Assembly (NCBI GenBank): GCA_023427985.1
Contig: JAEYZM010000004.1
Location: forward strand, 1-64,000
Origin: Bacteroidota bacterium
GTDB taxonomy: Bacteria; Bacteroidota; Bacteroidia; Sphingobacteriales; Sphingobacteriaceae
DNA length: 64,000 nt
Reading direction: 5' to 3'
Position numbers and translations under genes: made by a program
Part shown: piece after piece, positions 33,446-43,901 of the stretch
How the letters are laid out: each line of letters opens with the position of its first letter
Position numbering within the stretch: the stretch's first letter is position 1
Notes under the pieces: model-generated
Database searches by the model: none
What the model was told of the DNA's origin: nothing
Seen by the model: the letters and a program-made list of their open reading frames with translations, nothing else

Positions 33446-33664
33446 TTGAAATTACTGGCTTACTTTTTCAGCTTTTTAATTAAACTCTATCAGTGGTTCA
33501 TATCCCCTATTCTACCCAATGCATGTAGGTATAGTCCCACATGTTCGGAATACGGATTACAAGCCATCAAAAAATATGGAGCAATTAAAGGCATGGGCTT
33601 AGCCATAAAAAGAATTTCCCGTTGTCATCCTTGGGGCGGCAGTGGTTACGATCCATTACCATAG
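33446..33664 (+). CDS. yidD: Membrane protein insertion efficiency factor
   Basis: 72 residues starting with TTG (33446), 3 bases after rnpA. Contains FLIKLYQWFISPILPNACRYSPTCSEY, the YidD signature with the conserved cysteines, and HPWGGSGYDP near the end. It is a small peripheral membrane protein that helps YidC insertion. An ATG start is absent, so the rare TTG is chosen from family alignment. Confidence 0.93.
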   Translation: MKLLAYFFSFLIKLYQWFISPILPNACRYSPTCSEYGLQAIKKYGAIKGMGLAIKRISRCHPWGGSGYDPLP

Positions 33665-33667
33665 ACT

Positions 33668-35338
33668 ATGAAAAAATTCAAAAAATCCATTGTTATTGCT
33701 GCCATCAGCATAGGTTCTCTTAGCTCTTTAGCGTTTGTAGACAACTACTTTGAGATTTCTAAAAATCTTGAAATTTTCACATCGGCATATCGCGAATTAA
33801 ATGCCAATTATGTCGATGAAGTGGATCCTTCAAAATTGATGCGAACTGGAATCGAAGCCATGTTAGAATCGCTCGATCCATATACAAATTTTATTTCTGA
33901 GTCCGATGTAGAGGATTATAGAATCATGACTACAGGTCAATATGGAGGCGTAGGCGCATCCATATTCACTAAAGACAAACAAGTAATCATTCGCGAATTA
34001 TTTGAAGGCTACCCAGCTCAAAAGGCTGGACTAAAGGCTGGCGATATCATCTTGGAAATCGACGATAAAAATGTTCAAGGAAAAACAACTTCAGAAGTAA
34101 GTAAATTTTTAAAAGGACAGTCGGGAACCAACATTCAACTTTTAATCAAACGATTAGGAGAAGATAAGCCTTTTAAAGTTGCATTGAAAAGAGAAGACAT
34201 TCAAATTGAAAATGTACCCTACTTTGGAATGATTAACGATGAGGTGGGCATAATTCAGTTAAAGGGATTTACTCAAAATGCAAATCGAGAAGTAAAGAAT
34301 GCATTGAAGGAATTAAAAAAGAATCCCAATTTAAAAGCTGTGATTTTGGATTTAAGAGGCAATCCAGGTGGGCTTTTACATGAAGCGGTAGACATTTCGA
34401 ATATTTTTGTAAACAAAGGAGAACTTGCTGTAACAACAAAAGGCAAAAACAAAGATTCAGAGAAAAAATATTTAACCATTAACGAACCATTAGATGCAAG
34501 CATTCCTTTAGCAGTACTAACGAGCAGTAGCTCTGCATCGGCATCAGAAATTGTATCGGGTGTTATTCAAGATTTAGATCGTGGAGTTGTAGTTGGACAA
34601 AGAACATTTGGGAAAGGTTTGGTTCAAACGACTAAACCCCTTAGCTACAATGCACAATTAAAAATTACAACTGCAAAATACTATATACCAAGTGGTCGAT
34701 GCATTCAAGCTTTGGATTACTCGCATAGAAACGAAGATGGATCGGTAGGGAAAATTCCTGATTCTTTGATAAAAGAATACAAAACACGTTCTGGACGTAA
34801 GGTCTATGATGGTGGTGGTGTGGCTCCCGACTTTGCAATTGAAGTTGAGAAACTTTCGAACATCACACAAAACTTAATCGTTAAAAATATCATTTTCAAC
34901 TATGCTAATTTATACGCATCAAAACATGCTAGTATAGCTCCAGCAAAAGCATTCCGACTATCGAAAGAAGAGTATCAGGAATTTGTAAAATACGTTCAAT
35001 CACAAGACTTCGATTACAAAACTAAGTCGGAGAAAATGTTAGAAGATTATAAAGAAACAGCTATCAAAGAAAAATATTTCGATGCAATTCAGCAAGATTA
35101 TGAAAGTCTGAGAGCAAAGTTGTTGCACGATAAAAACGCCGACTTATTAAAATTTGAGCAAGAAATTAAAGATATTTTAGAAGAAGAGATCATTGCTAGA
35201 TACTACTATCAAAAAGGTAGAATCGAAAAATCCTTGATCAAAGATCCAGAAGTTGCTAAAGCTATCGAGGTATTAGGTAATGAAAAATTATATACCTCTA
35301 CTTTAAAAAACTCGAAAGAGCTTTCAAATAAGAATTGA
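33668..35338 (+). CDS. C-terminal processing peptidase (S41)
   Basis: 556 residues. Signal/anchor segment 1-25. The PDZ domain is at about 95-170 (GAKASIFTKDKQVII, GDIILEIDDKNV). The S41 catalytic Ser lies in TSSSSASASEIVSG (about residues 284-297) and Lys in GKGLVQT (about 314). It ends in a helical C-terminal domain. It cleaves proteins with exposed C-termini in the periplasm. It is tightly packed after yidD. Confidence 0.94.
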   Translation: MKKFKKSIVIAAISIGSLSSLAFVDNYFEISKNLEIFTSAYRELNANYVDEVDPSKLMRTGIEAMLESLDPYTNFISESDVEDYRIMTTGQYGGVGASIFTKDKQVIIRELFEGYPAQKAGLKAGDIILEIDDKNVQGKTTSEVSKFLKGQSGTNIQLLIKRLGEDKPFKVALKREDIQIENVPYFGMINDEVGIIQLKGFTQNANREVKNALKELKKNPNLKAVILDLRGNPGGLLHEAVDISNIFVNKGELAVTTKGKNKDSEKKYLTINEPLDASIPLAVLTSSSSASASEIVSGVIQDLDRGVVVGQRTFGKGLVQTTKPLSYNAQLKITTAKYYIPSGRCIQALDYSHRNEDGSVGKIPDSLIKEYKTRSGRKVYDGGGVAPDFAIEVEKLSNITQNLIVKNIIFNYANLYASKHASIAPAKAFRLSKEEYQEFVKYVQSQDFDYKTKSEKMLEDYKETAIKEKYFDAIQQDYESLRAKLLHDKNADLLKFEQEIKDILEEEIIARYYYQKGRIEKSLIKDPEVAKAIEVLGNEKLYTSTLKNSKELSNKN

Positions 35339-35355
35339 TGTGTTAAATTCGCATC

Positions 35356-36162
35356 ATGCAAGTAGTTCTAGATGTATTGTTATTATTTGTATTAGGCGGA
35401 CTAGGAGGTCTCTTAGCGGGTCTTTTAGGAATTGGCGGTGGAATAATATATGTATTAATCTTTAGCCATTTCTTAAAGCAATACGATTATAGCAATCAAC
35501 AAATTGTATCGGCCATCGTTGCAAATTCTATGTTTGCGATATTATTTGCTGGTCTTAGCGGATCATTTAAACAATGGCGCATCAATAATTTTTATCCAAA
35601 GCAAATTATTATAACCGGAATAAGCGCAACAATAGCTTCTATATTTTTTTCGTACATCATAAGTAAAAGTACTTGGTACACAAAGGAGCAATTTAATTGG
35701 CTGTTTATTGGACTACTTGTTTTCATCGTGTACCGTTTATTCATGCAAAGGAATAAGCCAATAAACACGAAAGATGTTGATGCCAATAGAATTCAGCTAA
35801 TTGCTACAGGATTATGTTCTGGTACTATTGCAGCATTTTCGGGAATTGGAGGTGGTGTGGTTATAGTTCCAATATTAAGCGATTGGATTAAAATGCCCAT
35901 TAAAAAAGCTACTTCAATTTCTTTAGGAGTAATTAGCATAATGGCTGTATTCACTTCTATTTATAATGCGTTAATACATGCGAGTATATCTGAGAGTTCT
36001 ATTCCACTAATTCAATATCATTTAGCATTGCCAGTAGCCATAGGAAGTTTAATTGCTGCACCCTATGGAGTGAACATCGCAAATAAGTTAAAAGCAAATC
36101 AGATACGAATAATTTTCATACTATTCATAATTTTGGTGATTACAAAAATGCTCCTGTTCTAA
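35356..36162 (+). CDS. TauE/SafE-family sulfite/organosulfur exporter
   Basis: 268 residues, about eight membrane segments in two repeated halves, each with the family signature: GLLAGLLGIGGGIIYV near the N-terminus and GTIAAFSGIGGGVVIVPI in the middle. It exports a small anion such as sulfite or taurine-derived acids; the exact substrate is unknown. Its stop overlaps the tsaB start (TAATG). Confidence 0.88.
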   Translation: MQVVLDVLLLFVLGGLGGLLAGLLGIGGGIIYVLIFSHFLKQYDYSNQQIVSAIVANSMFAILFAGLSGSFKQWRINNFYPKQIIITGISATIASIFFSYIISKSTWYTKEQFNWLFIGLLVFIVYRLFMQRNKPINTKDVDANRIQLIATGLCSGTIAAFSGIGGGVVIVPILSDWIKMPIKKATSISLGVISIMAVFTSIYNALIHASISESSIPLIQYHLALPVAIGSLIAAPYGVNIANKLKANQIRIIFILFIILVITKMLLF

Positions 36163-36836
36163 TGTCGTATATTTTAAATATTGATACATCTGGAATAAAT
36201 TGTTCTGTAACGATAGCGGATGGTTCAAGCATTTTAAGTTGCGTTGAAAAAGCTGAACCCAACATACATGGTTCACAAATTACTTTGTTTATCCAACAAG
36301 CTTGCCAAGAGGCAAACATCGACCTGAAAAAATTAGATGCCGTTTCGGTTTCTAAAGGACCTGGTTCATACACAGGCCTACGAATTGGTGTTTCTACAGC
36401 AAAAGGAATCGCATATGCATTAAATATTCCATTAATATCGACCGATACATTATTAAGTTTAACCCAGCATGCATTAGAACTATATCAAAATCCACAAGCT
36501 GTTTATATTCCTATGATTGATGCGAGAAGAATGGAAGTATATACACAAGTTTTTGATTCTAACTTGCAGGTATTAGAATCGGTAAATGCAAAAATTCTTG
36601 ACGAGCATAGTTTGTCGAATTATTTTGATCAGTATCCTGAGCTTGTAATTTATGGCGATGGTGCATTAAAGGCAATTGAATTATTTCAAAATAAAAAAAT
36701 TAAGCATGTAGACATTTTGTATTCTTCATCGAAATATATGCTTGATCAATCATGGAAAAAATTCAACAATAAAGAGTTCGAAGATGTAGCCTATTTTGAA
36801 CCCTTTTATTTAAAGGAATTTTATTTTAAGAAATAA
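36162..36836 (+). CDS. tsaB: tRNA threonylcarbamoyladenosine biosynthesis protein
   Basis: 224 residues. Begins YILNIDTSGINCSVTIADG, the ASKHA fold start, and SVSKGPGSYTGLRIGVSTAKGIA is the TsaB signature. With TsaD and TsaE it makes t6A37 in ANN-decoding tRNAs. Length is normal. It is coupled to the exporter gene upstream. Confidence 0.94.
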   Translation: MSYILNIDTSGINCSVTIADGSSILSCVEKAEPNIHGSQITLFIQQACQEANIDLKKLDAVSVSKGPGSYTGLRIGVSTAKGIAYALNIPLISTDTLLSLTQHALELYQNPQAVYIPMIDARRMEVYTQVFDSNLQVLESVNAKILDEHSLSNYFDQYPELVIYGDGALKAIELFQNKKIKHVDILYSSSKYMLDQSWKKFNNKEFEDVAYFEPFYLKEFYFKK

Positions 36837-36866
36837 AAAAAGGGGATTGCATGAATCCCCTTTTTC
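36835..36866. terminator. Bidirectional terminator
   Basis: A stem AAGGGGATT / AATCCCCTT with A and T tracts on both sides. It ends tsaB on the plus strand and the OmpA-type gene on the minus strand. Confidence 0.9.
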
Positions 36867-36884
36867 ATTTATCAGGAGTGACTA

Positions 36885-39056
36885 TTATTCTAAAATAGTA
36901 AACTCTACTCTTCTATTTTGTGCACGTCCTTCTGCAGTTTTGTTATCGGCAATAGGCTTGTTTGGACCAAATCCTTTCGCAGTGATTCTTTCTGCTTCAA
37001 TACCTTTACTCACTATGTATTTTTTAACTGCATCTGCACGAGTTTGAGATAATTTCACATTCGTTGCAGCCTTACCAACATTGTCGGTATGTCCTTCAAT
37101 TAATAATTTGAACGATGGTTTTTTGATCAATAATTCCGACAATAAATCTAAAGACTCATACGATGCTTTAGATATTACAGATTTACCAGTTTCAAAATTC
37201 AAATTACTAAACACCTTATTGATTACTTCTTGTTCTTCAACACTAAGCTCAACTTTTTGAGGAACTCCCGGACAACCTGCGCTATCAACTGGACCTTTTA
37301 CATTAGGACACTTATCATCTTTATCCAATACTCCATCCCCATCTGTATCTGGCCATGGACATCCATTGTTTTCGATTGGACCTGCAAGCGTATCGCATTG
37401 GTCGGTATCGTCATAGATTCCATCCCCATCTGTATCTGGACAGCCAAAATGTTCGGCAGTACCTACTTTATCTGGACAACGATCGTCTTTATCTGGAATC
37501 GAATCATTATCGGCATCAGGCCAAGGGCATCCATTATTTTCTTTAGGACCAACAACAGTCAAACACGAATCGTCTTTATCCAAAACTCCATCGGCATCAG
37601 TATCTGGCCAAGGACATCCTTTGTTTTCAGTAGGACCAGCACTGTACGGACAATCATCAATTACATCAATGACCCCATCATTGTCGGCATCACCCGGCAA
37701 TGCTGCTGCAGCTGGTTTTGGTTTAGGACATCTTCCAAATGCAAAACTCACCCCAAAGTTAAAGTCGGCACCCAATCCCAATTGAGGTTTCTTACTTGGA
37801 TCTTGTAATTGCTGAGTAACTTGATAAGTATTTAATATTTTTTCAGAACCAAAATAGAAATCCATTCCACCACCTTTTGCTCTATATAAGAACTGCGCTC
37901 CTACCGATGCAAAACCGCTGGTATTATAAGCACCAAGGAAGATGAAATTAAATCGTTTTGCTAATCTTAAATTATTAATCAACACCAAATCCAAGTTATC
38001 AATGAATAAAGGCTTCGATACAATTGCAGTTTGGTGAAACCAATTAGCCCATCTGTACTGAGCTGAAAATTCTACGCGCGATAATAAGGGCGAAGTATAT
38101 TTACCTTTTTGACTATCGACTGCGAATTTAGTAAAGTCATCAATTACAGAATCTTGAGCTGCTCCAGAATCTAAAGCATTTACTCCAGTGAAAGTAACCG
38201 TTTTACCTAATTTATAAATTCTAGAATTTTCATTCCAAGTAATTGCACCTAAATCCAAGACCGAGAAACTTAATGTAGCTTTACGTGTAAGTTCATATTG
38301 CAAACCTCCAGAGAAAGCAAATCCATTATTCTTTAAGATATTACTCGCAATATCTGCTGTATTATCCGGGTCCACAGATAGCTTCGCTTCTCCACCTACA
38401 GTTATTCGTATAGTATCTCCATCTTGTGACGTATAGAACTTAGAGTCTTTCACATCTAAAGTAGCATTCGCAATACCAATAATATAACCTACTTTGAATC
38501 CTCCCGATAACTTACCATAGATTTGTCTGCGGAAACCAATACCAGATTCCACATAAGAATTCCCTAATCCACCAACATCAATGAAACCATCAATAGATTT
38601 ACCTCTATAAGGATAATTCCCTTGAGTTAAAAAATTGAAAATCCCATTATTTATATTGAATGCTGCCTCGGTTTTTAATTGTGAATAAAATGAAAGTTCT
38701 GCTTCACGTTTACGACTCAGACGAATTTTCATCATGAAGATGTTATAATTTATTCGAGTACTAAATGTGTTTTTTCCTCCATTCTCTAGAGCTAGATTGG
38801 TTAGGTTTTCACTCGCTAAAAATGCTTTAACAAAATCATTGGCTTCTCCCGATAATGAAAGGTCCAATCCCAATGAAGGAAATATGAAGAAGTTCGATGA
38901 AAATGCTCGACATGAATCTAATGCTTTATGATGTGGATTTTGAATTCCATCGTATAAAGTTCTTGTATAATATAAAGAATATTTTTGTGCTCTTACGTTC
39001 GTCCCAGTAACTATTAAAAGGACAAACACAACTAAAATTTTTGATAATTGTTTCAT
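36885..39056 (-). CDS. Outer-membrane barrel with thrombospondin-3 repeats and OmpA domain
   Basis: 723 residues. Signal peptide 1-23. Residues 24-445 are a beta-barrel of DUF5723 type. 455-597 hold five calcium-binding thrombospondin type 3 repeats (DxDxDGVxDxxDxCP). 610-723 are an OmpA C-terminal domain (LLIEGHTDNVGKAATN, then KGFGPNKP) that binds peptidoglycan. It tethers the outer membrane to the wall, or is involved in adhesion. It follows the lipoprotein gene upstream by 16 bases. Confidence 0.9.
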   Translation of the reverse strand: MKQLSKILVVFVLLIVTGTNVRAQKYSLYYTRTLYDGIQNPHHKALDSCRAFSSNFFIFPSLGLDLSLSGEANDFVKAFLASENLTNLALENGGKNTFSTRINYNIFMMKIRLSRKREAELSFYSQLKTEAAFNINNGIFNFLTQGNYPYRGKSIDGFIDVGGLGNSYVESGIGFRRQIYGKLSGGFKVGYIIGIANATLDVKDSKFYTSQDGDTIRITVGGEAKLSVDPDNTADIASNILKNNGFAFSGGLQYELTRKATLSFSVLDLGAITWNENSRIYKLGKTVTFTGVNALDSGAAQDSVIDDFTKFAVDSQKGKYTSPLLSRVEFSAQYRWANWFHQTAIVSKPLFIDNLDLVLINNLRLAKRFNFIFLGAYNTSGFASVGAQFLYRAKGGGMDFYFGSEKILNTYQVTQQLQDPSKKPQLGLGADFNFGVSFAFGRCPKPKPAAAALPGDADNDGVIDVIDDCPYSAGPTENKGCPWPDTDADGVLDKDDSCLTVVGPKENNGCPWPDADNDSIPDKDDRCPDKVGTAEHFGCPDTDGDGIYDDTDQCDTLAGPIENNGCPWPDTDGDGVLDKDDKCPNVKGPVDSAGCPGVPQKVELSVEEQEVINKVFSNLNFETGKSVISKASYESLDLLSELLIKKPSFKLLIEGHTDNVGKAATNVKLSQTRADAVKKYIVSKGIEAERITAKGFGPNKPIADNKTAEGRAQNRRVEFTILE

Positions 39057-39072
39057 GATTGTTCCTTTTGAA

Positions 39073-40698
39073 TTACTGTACTTTCGCTGTATCTATTGTA
39101 ACTTTTAAACGTGCTTTAGTTCTAAAACCTAGTCGATAATCGTTAAATATTTTAGGACTAACACCACTTGGTGTATTTAATGTAGCACGCACATATAACC
39201 TTCTGGTACGTTTAAGATTCTCAAACAATTCGGGCGTTATAGTAATATTAAAACTGCTTTGAACTGGTGTTTGTACCTTATCTTGACCTACAGGAATATT
39301 AGCTTCAGAAATATTTATCACCGCAATTCGATCTAAGGTGATTAAAGAATCATTCAATCCTTCAATGATAATGTTAAAACCATAAGGGAATCCATTTGTA
39401 ATTGTAAACTCTAAAGAACCTGTATCTAACGATACTTCTTCATTATCTAAATCTTGTCCTAATTCAAATGGGAAACGATCTTCTAATACTAAATTATTAA
39501 AGTTTACTGCCAATGGCACCTCTGTCTTTACAATAAGTTTTAAATCACTACTGTCATGAACAAAATATCCCAGTCGATCTGGATTATTAAATTGAGCTCC
39601 ACCACCTGCACCAACTCTCATGGTTGTTGGAAAGTTTGTTAGTACTGAAGCTAAATTACTACTTCCTTGGTTTATTGATGCAAGGTTATCGGTTGTTAAT
39701 GGTTCTTCAGCAACGATTGTAGATTGTCCAATGTTGACCCTTAGAGTATCCATTTCTACATAGTTGTTATTTACACCATTGAAAGAACCTAAAACAAATT
39801 TCATCCCTAATGGTAAACCAATTCTACTCTGAAAGTTCAAATCAACCTCAACATCATTTAATGAAATTGTACCACTTCTAATATTGCTATATACAGAGCG
39901 TGGTGCTAATGGTGCATTAGAAGAAGTTACAGGTATAGAAGATAATACTTGTTGTAAAATTGGAGAGCCACCCATCCAATATTTCACATCAATGGAATTA
40001 AATCCAAGAGCTATCGTTGCAAATCCACCTGTAGGTCCTTGAATTGGATCTGAACCACTTAAATCCATATAGACAACACTATTCGTGTCTAAAGCTTCAC
40101 CCCTTAAGTCCCATTTCGCATTAGTCAGTGGATATGCAAAATTTAATGTTTGTCCTTGAGGTACATTAATTTTTCCTGTTGTAAATGGAACACCATTAAC
40201 TAATAATCCTGGTATTCTAATTTCCAAACCATTAAAATCAAAGTTTTTATTATTGTCAATTTTGAAGTTTATTTCGGCACTGTTTATGGCTAAAGTTTTA
40301 ATATTACTTAAACTCATTTGTACCAAAAAATTATATGCAAATTCTGAAGGTAATACATCATTAGCCCCTGAACTATTGAAAGTCAATGGCAAAGGAATTT
40401 CTACTTCAGAATTTAATCGAACGATATCTTGTGCCGTTGCCAAATCTTCTGGAGTTAAAACTTGAAGTGTGTCTTCAAATCCTACTTTTAAATATCCAGT
40501 TGGATCGGTTTGAATAAAGGAACTGTCTTCTGTTAAATTTTGTAAAGTTAATTCGCCATAAACTAAAGGCAAATAATAATCGGGAGAGAATTTTGGTTTA
40601 GCGAGATCTTCTGAACAAGATCCGAACCAAATGAGAACGGAGCTCATTGCCAATAAATTAAGACTTCGCTTAAATTTCGTTGCAAACATAGGATTCAA
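39073..40698 (-). CDS. Exported lipoprotein of unknown function (541 aa)
   Basis: A lipobox VLIWFGSC|S marks it as a surface or outer-membrane lipoprotein. The start could be the first ATG (40698) or the fourth codon (MFATKF). The body is beta-rich with repeated aromatic strands, without known catalytic motifs. It probably forms an operon with the OmpA-type gene and may be a partner in the same envelope complex. Function is unknown. Confidence 0.7.
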   Translation of the reverse strand: MNPMFATKFKRSLNLLAMSSVLIWFGSCSEDLAKPKFSPDYYLPLVYGELTLQNLTEDSSFIQTDPTGYLKVGFEDTLQVLTPEDLATAQDIVRLNSEVEIPLPLTFNSSGANDVLPSEFAYNFLVQMSLSNIKTLAINSAEINFKIDNNKNFDFNGLEIRIPGLLVNGVPFTTGKINVPQGQTLNFAYPLTNAKWDLRGEALDTNSVVYMDLSGSDPIQGPTGGFATIALGFNSIDVKYWMGGSPILQQVLSSIPVTSSNAPLAPRSVYSNIRSGTISLNDVEVDLNFQSRIGLPLGMKFVLGSFNGVNNNYVEMDTLRVNIGQSTIVAEEPLTTDNLASINQGSSNLASVLTNFPTTMRVGAGGGAQFNNPDRLGYFVHDSSDLKLIVKTEVPLAVNFNNLVLEDRFPFELGQDLDNEEVSLDTGSLEFTITNGFPYGFNIIIEGLNDSLITLDRIAVINISEANIPVGQDKVQTPVQSSFNITITPELFENLKRTRRLYVRATLNTPSGVSPKIFNDYRLGFRTKARLKVTIDTAKVQ

Positions 40699-40750
40699 TT
40701 TAGTTAGTTAGAGCAATAAATATACTGATATTTCTAAGAATTCTACAATT

Positions 40751-43441
40751 TCAATTTTTCATTAGAAAATTAACATCAATAAGATAGGTACTTAATTTTG
40801 ATTCTTTGTTAATTACGGAGATTAAACATTTGTTACTTTTATTTAATATTGCTGGCTTTGTCATTGATTTGATGGGAAATCCACTCAACAAGTTCGCATT
40901 TCTGTTAAATAGATATAGTTGCGATTCTTCATCGGCATGCACTGCTAATAATTTGTTTTTCAGCACATTAACTTGAAAAGGTGCTTTTGATATTTTTGTG
41001 TTGAATTGAAAGTTATATCCCAAAGTGCTGTCATCTGAATACATGAAGAGTTGGTTGTTGTCTATAAATATATATTCTTGACTGCTATCCCCCACTACAT
41101 CGGCAAGTAAAAAGAGATGTTCGGAAGACCAATTACCAACTGATTTATATAATCTCCTACCATCTATCATTAAACTTTTGATTTTCCCAAATTGATCAGT
41201 ACTTACAAATCGATTCATTGAATAATTCAGATCTTGTTTGAAGTAAAACGGATTAGAATATTCCACATGTGCAGAATCCGTGTAATTGCTAATAACATTT
41301 CCTTTTCTATCTAGAAAATAAAATTGATTTCCAGAATGCGCGAACAACATATCTTTACCTTGAACTCGAATATGCTTAATAGGTTCATCTAAATTAAATA
41401 ACTTTCGAGGATTCCACCCTTCCAATGGTCTGCCGCTAATATCGTAAGCATAAATGTTTCCTTGAGAACTACCTATGAATATCCTGTAATTTTTATCACG
41501 ATCGTAATCAAATAAACTCAAAGGCAATTGTGTGCTTTGAGGTATTCTTTTCGGATAATTTGGCATTAAGGATCCATCTGATTTGAGTAAATAAATAAAA
41601 TTAGCAGTATTGAATAGAATCTGCTTTTCAGAATTCTTATAATAATCTACCGCATAAAATTTACTAATAATTGGTTCCGAAATACTTACTTTCCATTCAA
41701 TTGCTGAATTTTCGGATATCTTGTATAAATTCATAGCATCGTCTTGGAGAAACAAGTAATACTGTTCTGGTTCATCTAACTTTAACCAATTTAAAGTTGA
41801 ACTTACTTTATTAGAAAAATTCAAACTCCAAACTTCTTTTAAAACCTCAGTGTTTTCAGAACTTGCTAGAGGTATATAAATATTATTAATTAATGATTGC
41901 TCTGTACTACTAATTAAATAAGCAATTCCACTATAACTTAATAAGCTACTATCTCCTTTCAATCTTGTAATTGCATTTGAATTTAAATATTGTTGCAAAT
42001 TGCTAGCATTACTAGATAATGAATTATAAAAAAACAAATTGTAGCTTTCATTTACTGCATTATTAATTTCTTGAAAAGAATTTTTCTTGATCAAAAAATC
42101 TAAGTTTACATAATCATCTATGTATCTTTTCAAATCGTTAATTGAAGAAGAAAATATAATTCTATCTTCAATCACGACATAGTAATTGTATTTCAAGTCT
42201 TTCGCTAATTCCCCTAACAGTAAATACATAATATTTTTAACTGCTAAATTTCTTATTTCATAAGTTTTGTATTTTTCTACTACCTGATTGATATTAGGTA
42301 AATTTAAAGTGCTAATCGATTCTTTATTGTTTATTAATGCCATACCTAGATCACCCATCCCATCTGTTATATCTTTAGAATTTAATTGCATCAGCATGAA
42401 CTCCGTACCAAAACTTAAATTCGCCCAATCGTTAAAATCAATAGCATACTTCCTTTTAAAAATTTTTAATTCGGCATCGTATAAAAAGTTATTATTTCTT
42501 TTGTACCATTCGTTCAAATCCAATCTAAATTGTAATGAATTACTCAGCACTACATTCGTAAAACTTGCTGTATTTGCACTTAAATATTGCTTTAAATAAC
42601 TTATGTTTTCTTGCTGTTTCTTAAATAAATTAAAATATTGCTTTTCATTAGATAATAACTCTCCATTTAAAACCCAAGCATTATCTTTATAATTCAATTC
42701 AAAAACAGAATAATTACCAATTGTATTTAAATAATAAAACTTGTTCACTAAGCTTTCATTGATATAGGTATTAACAATAGATGATAAGGCTTTATAATTC
42801 ATGAACACACGTGCAAATTTTGAATCGTCTACTGTTAAATTCAAATAATCGAGTAGTAATTTATTCGAATACCATGTAGTGCTCTTTTTAAAAGCTCTTA
42901 ATGAATTTTCAATAGGATTAGAATGATATGCAAAAATTAATGTCGAATTTACTCTTGTATAATATATCTTAATACTATCCATGATTGTCGACTCATAAAT
43001 CGTAAAATCATCAAACTCACGGCTCGAATTTTCTGTCGACTGAATCATTTCTTGGAACTCAGACACGTTGAATGCCCAATCAGATAAATTAATAAAAAAG
43101 ATAGCACATAATTCCTTTGAATTATTTTTCTGTATCCCAATATTAATCTGTGATGTTTTAATTTTGTCTATTAAGTCGGTATTGGATTGTATGATTGTCG
43201 ATGTAGTGCCAAATTCATTAAGTACTTCTTCGGGGAAAATATAGGAATATGCTGATGCTTCTTTTAAAAGTTCCGATAAATTTTCATCGAATTTAAAATC
43301 AAAGACTACGACATTGCTGTTGTCTATGAACTTGAAATTATGGTATTTATCTGCCGATGAAAACTGGCGCCCAAAATAAAAATAAATGAGTACAAATATT
43401 AAGGTGAATAGAACTGAAGCAATTACAATCGCTTTTTTCAT
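40751..43441 (-). CDS. Membrane-anchored protein with C-terminal beta-propeller (896 aa)
   Basis: N-terminal membrane segment (residues 5-25, IVIASVLFTLIFVLIYFYF). The middle, 50-570, is serine/leucine-rich with no recognised domain. From about 590 a propeller-like series of strands appears, such as YRIFIGSSQGNIYAYDISGRPLEGWNP and QYFFLDRKGNVIS, suggesting a PQQ-like or YVTN-type propeller. The protein probably faces the periplasm. It is 52 bases upstream of the lipoprotein gene, suggesting one operon with the OmpA-type protein. Confidence 0.65.
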   Translation of the reverse strand: MKKAIVIASVLFTLIFVLIYFYFGRQFSSADKYHNFKFIDNSNVVVFDFKFDENLSELLKEASAYSYIFPEEVLNEFGTTSTIIQSNTDLIDKIKTSQINIGIQKNNSKELCAIFFINLSDWAFNVSEFQEMIQSTENSSREFDDFTIYESTIMDSIKIYYTRVNSTLIFAYHSNPIENSLRAFKKSTTWYSNKLLLDYLNLTVDDSKFARVFMNYKALSSIVNTYINESLVNKFYYLNTIGNYSVFELNYKDNAWVLNGELLSNEKQYFNLFKKQQENISYLKQYLSANTASFTNVVLSNSLQFRLDLNEWYKRNNNFLYDAELKIFKRKYAIDFNDWANLSFGTEFMLMQLNSKDITDGMGDLGMALINNKESISTLNLPNINQVVEKYKTYEIRNLAVKNIMYLLLGELAKDLKYNYYVVIEDRIIFSSSINDLKRYIDDYVNLDFLIKKNSFQEINNAVNESYNLFFYNSLSSNASNLQQYLNSNAITRLKGDSSLLSYSGIAYLISSTEQSLINNIYIPLASSENTEVLKEVWSLNFSNKVSSTLNWLKLDEPEQYYLFLQDDAMNLYKISENSAIEWKVSISEPIISKFYAVDYYKNSEKQILFNTANFIYLLKSDGSLMPNYPKRIPQSTQLPLSLFDYDRDKNYRIFIGSSQGNIYAYDISGRPLEGWNPRKLFNLDEPIKHIRVQGKDMLFAHSGNQFYFLDRKGNVISNYTDSAHVEYSNPFYFKQDLNYSMNRFVSTDQFGKIKSLMIDGRRLYKSVGNWSSEHLFLLADVVGDSSQEYIFIDNNQLFMYSDDSTLGYNFQFNTKISKAPFQVNVLKNKLLAVHADEESQLYLFNRNANLLSGFPIKSMTKPAILNKSNKCLISVINKESKLSTYLIDVNFLMKN

Positions 43442-43508
43442 CGGCTACTATATATCCGCTAAAAATACTAATTTTTGCAGAATTTAATTATCTTTAAACA
43501 TCAGAAAT

Positions 43509-43901
43509 ATGAAACGTATTCTCATCATCGCCAGTATACTCACTGCATTGGGTGTAATCATAGGAGCATTTGGAGCACATGCATTGAAACCGGTAATGAC
43601 TCCCCTTCAATTACAGTCCTTTGAGACTGGTGTAAAATATCATTTACTACACAGTATTGCATTAATTGGTATATCTATCATCTATCACATTAGTAAACAC
43701 AAGGGCCTCCTTTGGTCGGCATACTTGATGATTCTTGGAATAATTCTTTTCTCATTCTCCATCTATCTATTATCATTGAAACAATTATTTGGCATAAGCC
43801 ATTGGAGCTTTCTTGGACCAATTACACCTATAGGTGGCTCATTCCTAATCGCATCATGGATTTTATTAGCAATTAATGCAAGTAAATTAAAAAATGAATA
43901 G
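43509..43901 (+). CDS. DUF423 membrane protein (YgdD-like)
   Basis: 130 residues, four membrane segments. The opening LGVIIGAFGAHALK and FETGVKYHLLHSIALIGIS are the DUF423 signature. The function is unproven. It overlaps priA by 8 bases. Confidence 0.88.
   Translation: MKRILIIASILTALGVIIGAFGAHALKPVMTPLQLQSFETGVKYHLLHSIALIGISIIYHISKHKGLLWSAYLMILGIILFSFSIYLLSLKQLFGISHWSFLGPITPIGGSFLIASWILLAINASKLKNE

Noticed and set aside
32842..33664. Replication origin near rpmH-rnpA-yidD
   Set aside because: dnaA, yidC and DnaA-box clusters are not present; only gene order is shared.
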